Assembly: GCF_002013375.1 (NCBI RefSeq)
Contig: NZ_MAEW01000015.1
Span: 1 to 64,000 of the forward strand
Direction: 5' to 3'
Length of the DNA: 64,000 bases
From: Mycobacterium sp. D16Q13
Lineage (GTDB): Bacteria; Actinomycetota; Actinomycetes; Mycobacteriales; Mycobacteriaceae
Shown: positions 8,323 through 17,137 of the stretch, piece by piece
Numbering within the stretch: position 1 is the first letter of the stretch
Layout of the letters: each line of letters opens with the position of its first letter
Program-made: the position numbers and the translations under genes
The notes under the pieces: model-generated
What the model saw: only the letters and a program-made list of their open reading frames with translations
Told to the model about the DNA's origin: nothing
Database searches by the model: none

Positions 8323-8652
8323 CTAGCGCCAGCCGTCGGCAGCCTTGGTGGCGCGCAGCAATTCTTCGCACAACTGGCGCAGCTGGTCCTGGGTCGCGCC
8401 CTCGTCGACGGCCGTCGCGACATCCTCGGCCGCACACCTCGCCTGATACACCCGATCGGCCAGATCGGTCGCTTCGTCGGCGGTCAGCACCACGGCGTCG
8501 GCGGGCACCGAGGTGCCCTTGACCGCCGCACGCTGTTCGTACGCGCGCTGGCGACAGGACTGGCGGCAATACTGCCGCCGGCGACCCAGCTCTGCGTCAT
8601 CGACTTCGCGCCCGCACCACTTGCAGGGCTGAGCGTGTTTGCGACGTGCCAC
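8323..8652 (-). CDS. Small zinc-ribbon-like protein
   Basis: 109 residues starting with GTG. The N-terminal third is rich in Arg and Lys and holds two Cys pairs, CKWC and, 18 residues later, CRQSC with the pattern YCRQSCRQRAYEQR, which look like a four-Cys zinc site. The C-terminal half is an acidic helix-rich segment (DEATDLADRVYQ..., LRQLCEELLRATKAADG). Similar small CxxC...YCSxSCRxRAYE proteins are common in actinobacteria and have no assigned role that I know. The basic zinc part suggests nucleic-acid or ribosome contact, which is inference. It is transcribed toward ssuC, with 138 bases between, and has its own -10-like element. Confidence 0.65.
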   Translation of the reverse strand: MARRKHAQPCKWCGREVDDAELGRRRQYCRQSCRQRAYEQRAAVKGTSVPADAVVLTADEATDLADRVYQARCAAEDVATAVDEGATQDQLRQLCEELLRATKAADGWR

Positions 8653-8660
8653 GTCTCAGG

Positions 8661-8666
8661 AGCGTA
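8661..8666 (-). promoter_or_regulatory. -10-like TACGCT, leaderless start
   Basis: On the minus strand TACGCT precedes the GTG at 8652 by 8 bases, and no Shine-Dalgarno sequence is present. It fits the leaderless pattern seen elsewhere in the window. Confidence 0.35.
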
Positions 8667-8927
8667 GCGGTGACCCGGCCGCCCCCTTGGCGCGGCAACC
8701 TCTCAGCAGGGTTCATGGCATCGGGGTCAGCGAACCGATGGGCCTCCGCCGCGAGCGCGATGTCGGCACCCCTCTGATCGACAACACGGCTGGTAGCGCA
8801 GGTGCGACGTACGCCGGTTCGCGTAGTGATATGTCAGCGAGCGCAATTGCCACAATTACCGAGAAAACGCGCGATAGTGCGCTAATCTTGCGGAATCACA
8901 GCGGCATCCAGCGTCGGAGGTTGTGCG

Positions 8928-9293
8928 ATGAACAAGATCATCATGGTCGGGCAGGCCGTGTTAGCAGCAGGCGTCATCGCCGCCCCGATCGCTCTGTTGA
9001 GCGCGGGCCCGGCGTCGGCGCAGCCGATCCCCGCCCCCACGGATGTGTGCTTTAACGGACCGTATCCCTCACCCCCACCCCCGTGGGGACCAGGAAACGT
9101 CGAAGGGTGCGTCAACCCCGACAGCTGGTTCGACGCGTGGGGCTGGCGATACTCCGGCCGCAACTGGCAGGGCGAAGGTGGGCGCCTGCCTGCCCCGGCC
9201 CCGAACTGGAAGTACGTGGGCCCGGGCTGCGAATACTCAAGCAACCCGAACTGGCAGTACACCGGCCCGGACTGCCAGCGCGAAACCCCGTAA
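8928..9293 (+). CDS. Small secreted Trp/Pro/Cys-rich protein
   Basis: 121 residues with a clear Sec signal peptide (MNKIIMVGQAV..., hydrophobic core, cleavage after ASA in PASAQP). The mature part, about 90 residues, is rich in Pro, Trp, Gly and Asn and has four Cys. Two short near-repeats occur at the end, PNWKYVGPGC and PNWQYTGPDC, with a looser relative RNWQGEG before them. ATG at 8928 follows GGAGG at good spacing. The 275 bases upstream (8653-8927) are shared with the zinc-ribbon gene promoter; a weak -10 candidate (TAATCT, 8883-8888) is all I see there. No function is recognised; it resembles small mycobacterial exported proteins of unknown role. Confidence 0.75.
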   Translation: MNKIIMVGQAVLAAGVIAAPIALLSAGPASAQPIPAPTDVCFNGPYPSPPPPWGPGNVEGCVNPDSWFDAWGWRYSGRNWQGEGGRLPAPAPNWKYVGPGCEYSSNPNWQYTGPDCQRETP

Positions 9294-9304
9294 TACGACG
9301 CTTG

Positions 9305-9338
9305 CCTCGGCGGCTAGTAGGAGTACGAGCCGCCGAGG
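9305..9338. terminator. Bidirectional hairpin between convergent genes
   Basis: A perfect 11-base-pair stem (CCTCGGCGGCT / AGCCGCCGAGG) with a 12-base loop sits between the secreted-protein gene and the thioesterase gene and covers the thioesterase stop. No T-run. Its place between two convergent genes supports a terminator for both. Confidence 0.6.
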
Positions 9339-10099
9339 GCCAGCTCGGCCTCGTGCGTCAAGATGCTCGCCAAGGCCTGCGGGTTCGACCAGTAGAAGTA
9401 GTGCCCGCCTGTCACGAGGATGCTCGTGAACTCCCCCTTCGTGTACGGGGCCCATCGGCGCGGCGGCGCGAACTTCGGAATCACCTCATCATCCTTCGCG
9501 CTCACCTCGGTGATCGGCGTCGTGATCCGGCGACGCGAAATCGATTGCAGGCCAAGACTGAAATCGATCACCGCATGTAGCCGCGCCTGCTCCAGCAATG
9601 ACTCATCCGCAATCTTCTTCGGCGGCCAGGCGCCGCGCTGCTCATCGTTGGTAAGTCTCCAGAGTGCGTGTTGTTTCGGGTTGTGCCCCCGGGTCTTGGC
9701 GTAGAGAGCATCCATTCGCCAGAGAGACGGATGCCCGCTCACCACCGGAACGAACCGGCCCACGGCGAAGTCCCGCGACTCCAATGCCTGACACACCGTG
9801 TAGCCGAACAGCCCGCCGAAACTCTTTCCCGCGAGGACCGGTCGGCGGCAACCGAGCCCGATGATCGCCGACGCGCACTCCTCCGACAGCGCGCGCAGAC
9901 TCTCCGGAGATGGTTCGGTGGACCGGGTGCTGCGCCCCGGCATCCGCCACACCCCAAAATTCACCCCCGCCAGGTGCGGGACCAAGTGCTGCTCACCGGC
10001 GTGATTTGCCCCAGCGCCCGGGAAAAACAGCACGGTGGGCAGGGACGGTTGATACGCCCTGGGCCACCACCAACATTCAAGCGGAGTCGCAACAGTCAC
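9314..10099 (-). CDS. Type II (discrete) thioesterase of the PKS locus
   Basis: A 261-residue alpha/beta hydrolase of the PKS/NRPS-associated TesA type. Catalytic triad candidates are Ser in GKSFGG (about residue 92), Asp in SAKDDEVIP and His in GGHYFYW; the N-terminal FFPGAGANHAG segment matches the oxyanion-hole region of this family. Such enzymes clear stalled acyl groups from carrier domains or release the finished chain. The GTG start follows GAGG and lies only nine bases after the PKS stop, so both genes are almost surely one operon. The PKS has no thioesterase domain of its own, which makes a release role plausible. Confidence 0.85.
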   Translation of the reverse strand: MTVATPLECWWWPRAYQPSLPTVLFFPGAGANHAGEQHLVPHLAGVNFGVWRMPGRSTRSTEPSPESLRALSEECASAIIGLGCRRPVLAGKSFGGLFGYTVCQALESRDFAVGRFVPVVSGHPSLWRMDALYAKTRGHNPKQHALWRLTNDEQRGAWPPKKIADESLLEQARLHAVIDFSLGLQSISRRRITTPITEVSAKDDEVIPKFAPPRRWAPYTKGEFTSILVTGGHYFYWSNPQALASILTHEAELALGGSYSY

Positions 10100-10108
10100 G
10101 CGGATCCT

Positions 10109-13100
10109 CTATATCGCGTCGTGCTCGGGATCGCCGACCCCTTGCGCAATGAGTAATGCGACCCGGGCACCGACAGCCTCGAGGGTGAGGTCGGGGGTGA
10201 ACTGGAACGCACTGATCTGGATGTTCAACTGCTTGCCGGCGCGGGCGGCGAACTCGACCGCCATCAGGGAGTCGATTCCCAAATCGGCGATCGGCCCCGT
10301 GGGGTCGATGCTGTCCACATCGACCTTGAGCACGTTGGCGAGCTCCTTGGCCAGTTCCTTGGTAACCATCGGTCCGCGCTCCTCCTCCGGCAGTGCCAAC
10401 ACCGCCGCACGGAAGGCAGCCTGTTCGTTCGACACGGCGGCGGCCTCAGCGGACAAATGCGCGAAGCGCGTGCTCTTGGCCGTCGAGGGCAGCGGCGTGC
10501 GCAAGACCCCCCAATCGACACCCGCGATGGCGACGTGCGGAAGCTGGAAACGGGAGCACTCGTGCATGAGTGTCGCCCCGAGGTCCATGTTGAGGCGGCG
10601 CAGCCCAACCGAATCGAGAAACTTCACAATGGCCTCAACCTCGGCCATGCCACCGCCGCTCATGGCACCCCAGCTCACCGACAGAGCAGGCAGCCCGGCC
10701 GCGTGCCGCGCCTGAGCGAGGCCGTCCAGCGTGCTATTCGCCGCCGCGTAGGTCAGCTGCGGAACGATGCCGATGAGGCCACTGATCGAGGAGTACAGCA
10801 CGAAGTGGTCGAGTGGCACATCGTGCTCGCGCGTGGCCCTGTCGAGGTTCAGCGCACCCTCGACCTTGGGCCCGAACACCTTGTACAACGACTCCGCGCT
10901 GATATCCGCGAGCACCTCGTCGTGAGCGACCGCGGCCGCATGGAAGACGCCACGCAGCGGATGGCCCGAGGCCTCCACTTTCGCGATCAGATCCGCGACC
11001 TGGTCATAGTCGCTGATGTCGATCCGCTCTTCCCACACGTCGACGTCGGCGGCCCTGAGCGCCTCGATCTGCGCTCGCGCAACGTCCGTTGTGGCACCGC
11101 TGCGGCCCGCGAGGATCAGATGGGTCGCCCCGGCCCTGGCCAACGAACGTGCGGTGGCCAGACCGAAGCCGCCGAATCCACCGCTGATGAGGTAGGAGTG
11201 ACCGGGGCGCACCGGCGCCGGATCTGGCTTGCGCGGCAGCAGCTTAGGCGTCTGATCACGCAGATCCAGCACGATCCGGCCCATGTGTGCCGCCCGGAAC
11301 ACCGCCTCGAACGCCCCCACGACCTCGTCGATCGGGAACCGCGTGAACGGGAGCGGGGTGAGCTTGCCGGAGGTGAGCATCTCGGTGCACTCGCGCCTGA
11401 GCTCGCGGAATGTTTCCGGACGCAGCCGCAGCATGCGGTCCATGTCGATCGCGTGGAACGACAGGTTGCCGCTGAACGGCTTGAGATCCATCGCTCCGCC
11501 GAAATAGATGTCCGCCTTGCCGATTTCGATGATCCGGCAGAACTCCCCGGCGACTGCGAAGTTCTGGGCGATCATCTCGCCGGGCAATGAGTTGTAGATG
11601 ACGTCAACCCCGCGCCCTTCGGTGACCCGCAGTATGTCGTCGACAAACCCGACCGACCGCGAGTCGAAGGCCGCGGTGGCGCCGAGCTCCAGCGCCGCAC
11701 GCCGACGCTCCTCGCTGCCGGCGGTCGCGTACACGACCGCACCCATGTTGACCGCGATCTGCACCGCGCCCATGCCCATGCCGCCCGCCGCGCCGTGGAT
11801 AAGAACTGTCTCGCCGGGCTGCAGATCCGCCAGCTTGTAGAAGGCATAGCCCGCCGTGAAGAACGGCACACCGGAACCCACCGCGAGCGGATCGAAGTCC
11901 GCACGCTGAAGATGCTCTTCGTCTATCCGCTCCCACGCGGCACCGCCGTCGAGGTCGAAGGTCAGGTAGCGGCGCAGCAGACCCCGCTCCGCGACCGCGA
12001 TGCTCTCGCCAACCCGAAGCTCGCTGACCGCGGAGCCGACGCGCGTGACAACACCGAAACCCTCCATGCCCGGATCCAGCTTGAAGTACGTCTCGCCGAG
12101 TTCACGCTCAGTCAGGATCCCGAGGACCTTCAACGGGTCCTTGTAGTTGAGTCCGAGAGTCTCGACGCGGACCTCCACTTGCCGGGGTCCCGGCTCGACG
12201 CGATCGCATGCACGGAGCGCAATGTCCTTGAGCGTCCGCGTATCCGGGATCTGCACCTCGTAGGCCACGTCCGGGTCTGTGGGCTCGAATGCCTCTTCCC
12301 ACGGCGCGACGAGTTCGGATAGCGACCGACGCATCCGCTGGGTCCACCGCACACCCGCGCGCACCGCGACTTCTTCCGCTCGATTCATCGCGTTGATCTC
12401 TGCGGCCACCTCGTCTGCGGTGACCGAATCGGACAGGTCCACCAGAGACCACTTGGCGGGATGCTGCTCGTTCGCCAACACCCGGCGCGCCCCCACGAGC
12501 GTGGCCTGGTCCAGGACGAGTCCACGATCACCCGGCGCCAGGAAGGCATGCGTGCTCACGACGACGACCTGCACGTCCGGATTCACGACACCGCGGTCGG
12601 TCTCGGCCTCCATGACCGTCCGCAACGCCTGCGCGACCACGACGAGTTGATGAAGGTTCTCTACCGAGGACTTCCCGGAGCCGACGGCCACCAGCACGCG
12701 CAAGAACGTGTCTGCGCGCAACGCTTCCCCGAACGTCTCGGCGAGATCTGCTCCCTGGTGCGATTCGGCGCGCAGGATCGGTACACCGGCGCCGGCCGCT
12801 CGGCGGACGCCTTCGGCGACAGCTGCGCTGACGCCCCCGATCTCGACGACCGCGTTCGCCGCGCGAGCAGCGGTGACAGGCGCCGGGACACGTTGTCCCT
12901 CTTGCCCTTCCGGCTCCTCGTCGAACGGCTCCCACCGAGGCTCGTAAAAGTACTGCTCAAGCTCGGACAGCGGGTCCGACGCCGCTCCCACCGGCCGCAG
13001 CGTCACGCCGGTCATGGCCAGGGCCACGTCGCCATCGGGCGAAGCGAGGTAGGCGTTCGCGCGCAGCGGCTGCGTGCTCGTGATCTCGACGACCGCGATG

Positions 13101-16100
13101 GGGTCCTCAGGCACCTCGTGGTACAGCCGCACCCGGTCCACCGAAGCCGGAATATGCGCCGTGGGAGGTATGTCCAGCTCCGGACGTGCGGCCAAGAGGA
13201 CCGCGATGCACTGCAAGGCCGCGTCGGCGAGTGCGGGGTGGACAGCGTGCTTAGGGTCAACCCCGGGCTCGGGTACCGCTTCGGGGCTCGCCAGCTGCGC
13301 GACGCAGCCCGCCGAACCGATGCGCGCACTCTGGATTCGCTGAAAGGCGGGACCGTAGGACAATCCGACCGCCGCCAACCCCTTATAGACGTCTGCGCCG
13401 TCGAAGATCGTGTCGTGCTCGGACTGCGGAACATCGATCCGCAACGTCCCCAGATTCGCCTCGACCAGTCTGCCGTTGGCATGTGCCGTCCACAGCTGGG
13501 TGTGCGCGGAACGGCCGTTGACGGTAAACCGCTTAGTGGGCTCGTCCACGGTGAGGCGGGTGATCGGCGCATCGTGTTCGGCAACGACCAACGGCACCGC
13601 GAAGACCACCGAGTCCAGTCCGGCCTGGCCACGGCCAGAGCGTTGACGCACGGCCGACAGCGCGGCATCGAGATACGCGGTTCCGGGCAGCACGACCGAA
13701 CCGAGGACCGTATGGTCCGGCAGCCAGGGCAGGTTCGCCGGAGCCAGGGTCACTTCCCACTGCGGTGTCAGCGCCTCCGCCCTGTCGCCGAGAAGGGCGA
13801 AACGATCGGCGTCCCCGTACCGCGCGCGCAGCGTGAGGGGATCTTCTTCCCACAGTTCCTCTTGCGACCACGGGTACTTCGGCAGATCCATGTGCGGGAT
13901 CGAGCCGTTCGTGTAGAGATCGGCCTCGCCGGGGGCGTCGATCGCGCCTACCGCGTACAAGTCGGTGACGGCCTGCAGCACCGACTGCTCGTCATCCTGC
14001 TCACGATGCAGCGTCGGGACCGCTGCGCCCGAGACACTATGGCGCACAAAGCTTTCACGAATGTTTCCGAGGAGCACAGGGTGCGGCCCAAGCTCCAGGA
14101 ACACTCGATACCGGTCATCGATGAGCGTGTCGATCGCCTTCGCGAACAACACGCTTTCGCGCACGTTCTTCAGCCAATAGTCGGGGTCCGCAAATGCCTC
14201 ACCATCGGTCTTCTCGCCGGTGACCGTCGAATACAGCGGCACGTCGGCCTGGCGTGGGGCGAGTCCGGCCAGCGATGCGGCGAGCTCACCAAGGATGGGG
14301 TCCATGAGCTGGCTGTGATACGGGACCTCCACGTGCAGCATCCGGGCGAAGACGCCGTCTTCGGCAAGCTCATCGTGCAGTATCCGCAGGGCTTTCGAGT
14401 CACCGGAAAGCGTGGTCGCCGCGGCGCTGTTGATTGCCGCGACACACACCGCCGATCCGAAGCGCGCGGCCCGGCGCTGCGCTTCCTCGGCATCGAGACC
14501 AACGGCGAGCATGCCGCCGGAGCCCGCCGTCTTGGCCTGCAGGCGGGAACGGTGATAGGACACCGTGGCCGCGTCCCGCAGGGACAACGCACCGCTCACA
14601 TACGCCGCGGCCACCTCCCCGACACTGTGTCCCACCACCGCCGTGGGACGGATTCCGAACTGTTCGAGGTGCTTCGCAAGTGCCGCCTGGACAAGGAAGT
14701 TCGCCGGCTGGGCGATCTCCGTGCGGCTGACACGGGAGTCGCCCTCAGCGCGCAGCAACTCGGCGATCACCGACCAGCCCGACACCTCCTGGAACACCGC
14801 GTCGATCTCGGCGGCGGCATCGCGGAACGCGCCAGGGCGCTCCAACACACCGCGCGCCATCCCCCACCACTGCGGACCCATGCCACTGAAGACGAACACG
14901 GGATCGGAGATCCCTTCGACCAGGGCACGCGCGGGTGCCGCTTCGTCACTTTCGGCATAGGAATTCAGCTGTGCGAGAAGGTCGTCCGCGCCGCGGTAGA
15001 TGAAGCCCTTACGGAGGTAATGGTGTGCCCTGCGGCCGGTGACCGCGGTCTTCAGGCGTTGCGCGGCCTCGTCGGAGACTGTGCCCGCTGTGCCCTCCCC
15101 GGGCTCCAGGAGCGCGGCGTAGCGCCGGGCGACCTCGTGGAGTGCGGCACCACTGCGGGCGGAGACCGGAAAGATCCGGATGCTGTCCCTGACGGGCACA
15201 GCAGGCTTTGCGGCCACGGGTGCCGGCGGCTCCTGCACAAGGACGTGTGCGTTGGTCCCGCCATAGCCAAAGCTGTTCACCGCAGCATACGCCGGCGCAC
15301 CCAGATCGGGGTAGGTCTGAACCTCGGTCGGAATCCGAATCCCAAGCTCGTCGAACGGGATTGCGGGGTTGAGCTTGTCGAGGACAACCTGCGGCAAAAT
15401 AGTCCTGCGCTGCACGGTGAGCGCGGCCTTGATCAGACCCGCGACGCCCGCGGCGGCCTCGGTGTGCCCGAAATTGTTCTTCACCGATCCGATCAGCAGA
15501 GGCTGTGTGCGGCCGGCTGCCTGACCGTACGAATGTCCCAACGCCTCCGCCTCCAGCGGGTCGCCGACGCTCGTCCCCGTGCCGTGCGCTTCGATGTACC
15601 CGACGAGGGCGGGGTCGACACCTGCCTCCTCGAGCACCTGCTCCGCAAGCCGCTGCTGCGACACCGGATTCGGTACCGGCAGCGCTATCGTTCTGCCGTC
15701 CTGATTGACACCGCTGCCCCGGATCACCGCATAGATGCGGTCGCCGTCGCGCTGTGCCTGTTCGAGGTTTTTGAGCACGACGACACCGACGCCCTCGCCA
15801 CGACCGTAGCCATCGGCGGCCGCATCGAATGACTTGCACCGCCCGTCCGCGGCAAGAAACCTGCCCTTACACATCGTGATGAAGGTTTCCGGCTGGAACA
15901 TGGCGTTCACGCCACCCGCGAGCGCCACATCGCACTCACCGCTGGCGACCGCCCGCACCGCGAGGTGCGTTGTCACGAGGGATGAAGAGCACGCCGTGTC
16001 CACGGTCATGCTCGGCCCCCACAGGTCCAGCGCATGGGCGATCCGGTTGGACAGCAAAGTCTGAGACGCGCTGAACGCGGCGAAGTTGTTGATCTTCTCA

Positions 16101-16513
16101 AGGTTGCGGGCGAGTGCCCGGCTGACCATGTTGTCGTTCATAAAGCCGCCGATGAACGTTCCCACTTTGCCGCCCAACGCTTTTCCAGCGATGCCCGCGT
16201 CGTCGAGTGCCTCCCACGAGGTTTCGAGAAGGAGCCGCTGCTGTGGGTCCAGGACGGCGGCCTCGCGGTGCGAGATCCCGAAGAAGTCCGCGTCGAACCG
16301 CCGGAATCCTTGGGTGAGGAAGCTGCCGCGCCGGGTGTACATCCGCCCCGGAGTGTCGGGATCGGGGTCGTAGTACTTGTCCGCATCCCACCGATCCTTC
16401 GGGATATCGGCCACGGCGTCGCCTCTGCGCAATACGAACTCCCAGAAGGAATCCGCGTCTTCAATGCCCCCGGGGAACCTGCATCCAATGCCAATAATGG
16501 CCACCGCGACCAA
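10109..16513 (-). CDS. Single-module highly reducing type I polyketide synthase
   Basis: 2134 residues, domains KS-AT-DH-ER-KR-ACP. KS has its Cys in DTACSSS (about residue 173) and both His motifs (EAHGTGT, NNFGHTEAAAG). AT has GHSVGE (Ser about 628) and VPYHS; extender specificity cannot be read. DH has DHTVLGSVVLPG (about 933) and a DAALQ Asp motif. ER has a HGAAGGMGMG nucleotide loop (about 1574). KR has GGFGGFG (about 1778) and Tyr in LTYAAANS (about 1921). ACP has GIDSL (Ser about 2081). All sites look intact, so full reduction at each cycle is expected, as in Mas-like iterative synthases. It has no N-terminal docking or loading region and no TE. The start is TTG, preceded by AGGAGAGGGC; an in-frame TAA lies just upstream, so no longer start is possible. 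In M. tuberculosis, bimodular pks12 occupies the place beside rbpA; this protein is half that size. Confidence 0.92.
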   Translation of the reverse strand: MVAVAIIGIGCRFPGGIEDADSFWEFVLRRGDAVADIPKDRWDADKYYDPDPDTPGRMYTRRGSFLTQGFRRFDADFFGISHREAAVLDPQQRLLLETSWEALDDAGIAGKALGGKVGTFIGGFMNDNMVSRALARNLEKINNFAAFSASQTLLSNRIAHALDLWGPSMTVDTACSSSLVTTHLAVRAVASGECDVALAGGVNAMFQPETFITMCKGRFLAADGRCKSFDAAADGYGRGEGVGVVVLKNLEQAQRDGDRIYAVIRGSGVNQDGRTIALPVPNPVSQQRLAEQVLEEAGVDPALVGYIEAHGTGTSVGDPLEAEALGHSYGQAAGRTQPLLIGSVKNNFGHTEAAAGVAGLIKAALTVQRRTILPQVVLDKLNPAIPFDELGIRIPTEVQTYPDLGAPAYAAVNSFGYGGTNAHVLVQEPPAPVAAKPAVPVRDSIRIFPVSARSGAALHEVARRYAALLEPGEGTAGTVSDEAAQRLKTAVTGRRAHHYLRKGFIYRGADDLLAQLNSYAESDEAAPARALVEGISDPVFVFSGMGPQWWGMARGVLERPGAFRDAAAEIDAVFQEVSGWSVIAELLRAEGDSRVSRTEIAQPANFLVQAALAKHLEQFGIRPTAVVGHSVGEVAAAYVSGALSLRDAATVSYHRSRLQAKTAGSGGMLAVGLDAEEAQRRAARFGSAVCVAAINSAAATTLSGDSKALRILHDELAEDGVFARMLHVEVPYHSQLMDPILGELAASLAGLAPRQADVPLYSTVTGEKTDGEAFADPDYWLKNVRESVLFAKAIDTLIDDRYRVFLELGPHPVLLGNIRESFVRHSVSGAAVPTLHREQDDEQSVLQAVTDLYAVGAIDAPGEADLYTNGSIPHMDLPKYPWSQEELWEEDPLTLRARYGDADRFALLGDRAEALTPQWEVTLAPANLPWLPDHTVLGSVVLPGTAYLDAALSAVRQRSGRGQAGLDSVVFAVPLVVAEHDAPITRLTVDEPTKRFTVNGRSAHTQLWTAHANGRLVEANLGTLRIDVPQSEHDTIFDGADVYKGLAAVGLSYGPAFQRIQSARIGSAGCVAQLASPEAVPEPGVDPKHAVHPALADAALQCIAVLLAARPELDIPPTAHIPASVDRVRLYHEVPEDPIAVVEITSTQPLRANAYLASPDGDVALAMTGVTLRPVGAASDPLSELEQYFYEPRWEPFDEEPEGQEGQRVPAPVTAARAANAVVEIGGVSAAVAEGVRRAAGAGVPILRAESHQGADLAETFGEALRADTFLRVLVAVGSGKSSVENLHQLVVVAQALRTVMEAETDRGVVNPDVQVVVVSTHAFLAPGDRGLVLDQATLVGARRVLANEQHPAKWSLVDLSDSVTADEVAAEINAMNRAEEVAVRAGVRWTQRMRRSLSELVAPWEEAFEPTDPDVAYEVQIPDTRTLKDIALRACDRVEPGPRQVEVRVETLGLNYKDPLKVLGILTERELGETYFKLDPGMEGFGVVTRVGSAVSELRVGESIAVAERGLLRRYLTFDLDGGAAWERIDEEHLQRADFDPLAVGSGVPFFTAGYAFYKLADLQPGETVLIHGAAGGMGMGAVQIAVNMGAVVYATAGSEERRRAALELGATAAFDSRSVGFVDDILRVTEGRGVDVIYNSLPGEMIAQNFAVAGEFCRIIEIGKADIYFGGAMDLKPFSGNLSFHAIDMDRMLRLRPETFRELRRECTEMLTSGKLTPLPFTRFPIDEVVGAFEAVFRAAHMGRIVLDLRDQTPKLLPRKPDPAPVRPGHSYLISGGFGGFGLATARSLARAGATHLILAGRSGATTDVARAQIEALRAADVDVWEERIDISDYDQVADLIAKVEASGHPLRGVFHAAAVAHDEVLADISAESLYKVFGPKVEGALNLDRATREHDVPLDHFVLYSSISGLIGIVPQLTYAAANSTLDGLAQARHAAGLPALSVSWGAMSGGGMAEVEAIVKFLDSVGLRRLNMDLGATLMHECSRFQLPHVAIAGVDWGVLRTPLPSTAKSTRFAHLSAEAAAVSNEQAAFRAAVLALPEEERGPMVTKELAKELANVLKVDVDSIDPTGPIADLGIDSLMAVEFAARAGKQLNIQISAFQFTPDLTLEAVGARVALLIAQGVGDPEHDAI

Positions 16514-16723
16514 TGCTCTGCCCTCTCCTAGTTATTGGATCGTCCGGAAACAATGGAACTTTTGCCGAAACAGCGGGACGCTCTTAACTCATCTGCAATC
16601 ATCGTCACCATCAAAGAAGCTTTGCCTGCCGTGTCATCCTGTGGAATTCGCACTGTACGCGCCTGATTGGCAACACGAAGGGTGTTTCACAATGGATTTG
16701 CCGCTTCCTCCAAAGGTCGCTTG
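16514..16723. promoter_or_regulatory. Divergent promoter region between PKS and mmpS
   Basis: About 210 bases separating the two halves of the lipid locus. It is visibly more A/T-rich than its surroundings (for example the stretches around 16545-16575 and 16605-16630), as expected for a control region. It should hold promoters for both directions, but no consensus pair stood out. It also contains a ten-codon reading frame just before mmpS. Confidence 0.5.
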
Positions 16724-16724
16724 A
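16692..16724 (+). CDS. Possible leader peptide MDLPLPPKVA before mmpS
   Basis: ATG at 16692, preceded by GAAGGG at about 9 bases, opens a ten-codon frame whose TGA stop overlaps the ATG of mmpS (TGATG). Such an arrangement can couple translation. Three prolines in ten residues (PLPP) could slow ribosomes. It may be chance; conservation is untested. Confidence 0.3.
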   Translation: MDLPLPPKVA

Positions 16725-17137
16725 TGAGAAGCGCCTGGGTGTATCTTGTTGTGCTGGCGGTCCTTACGGTCGCGGCCGTGTTCATTCTGAAGTTGCGGTC
16801 GAGCGAGATCCCCGATGAGGCGGTGGGAACCGTGAGCCGTCTCCCTGTACTCGGCAGCCTTTCCGAGCGGACCATCCAGTACGAAGCCATCGGGCCTGCC
16901 GGGACGCCGGCGACGGTGTCCTATCTTGATGACAACGGCCACAACCAGAATGTCGGCGCGGTCCTGCCATGGCAGGAGGCGCTGCGCACCGTGGAGCCCT
17001 CCCTGGTGACCAGCATGGTCGTGCAATCCAATGCCGCTGGCGTCGGATGCCGGATCACCGTCAACGGACAGGTCCGCGATGAACAAGTCGCGACGGCCAC
17101 CGGCGGTATCGCCAGTTGCAAGGTGCAAGTCGCATGA
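16724..17137 (+). CDS. MmpS-family membrane accessory protein
   Basis: 137 residues: one membrane segment near the N-terminus (about residues 5-24) and an extracytoplasmic domain with the MmpS pattern, including VSYLDDNG-like strands and two Cys (GCRITVNG and IASCKV) that probably form a disulfide. MmpS proteins partner MmpL transporters in lipid or siderophore export. ATG at 16724 follows AAAGG at 7 bases. The stop overlaps the mmpL ATG (ATGA), so the two are co-translated. Confidence 0.87.
   Translation: MRSAWVYLVVLAVLTVAAVFILKLRSSEIPDEAVGTVSRLPVLGSLSERTIQYEAIGPAGTPATVSYLDDNGHNQNVGAVLPWQEALRTVEPSLVTSMVVQSNAAGVGCRITVNGQVRDEQVATATGGIASCKVQVA

Noticed and set aside
12461..15832. 1123-codon open frame on the plus strand across the PKS
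   Set aside because: Antisense to intact PKS domains, arginine-rich with no recognisable domain; typical of high-GC coding DNA.
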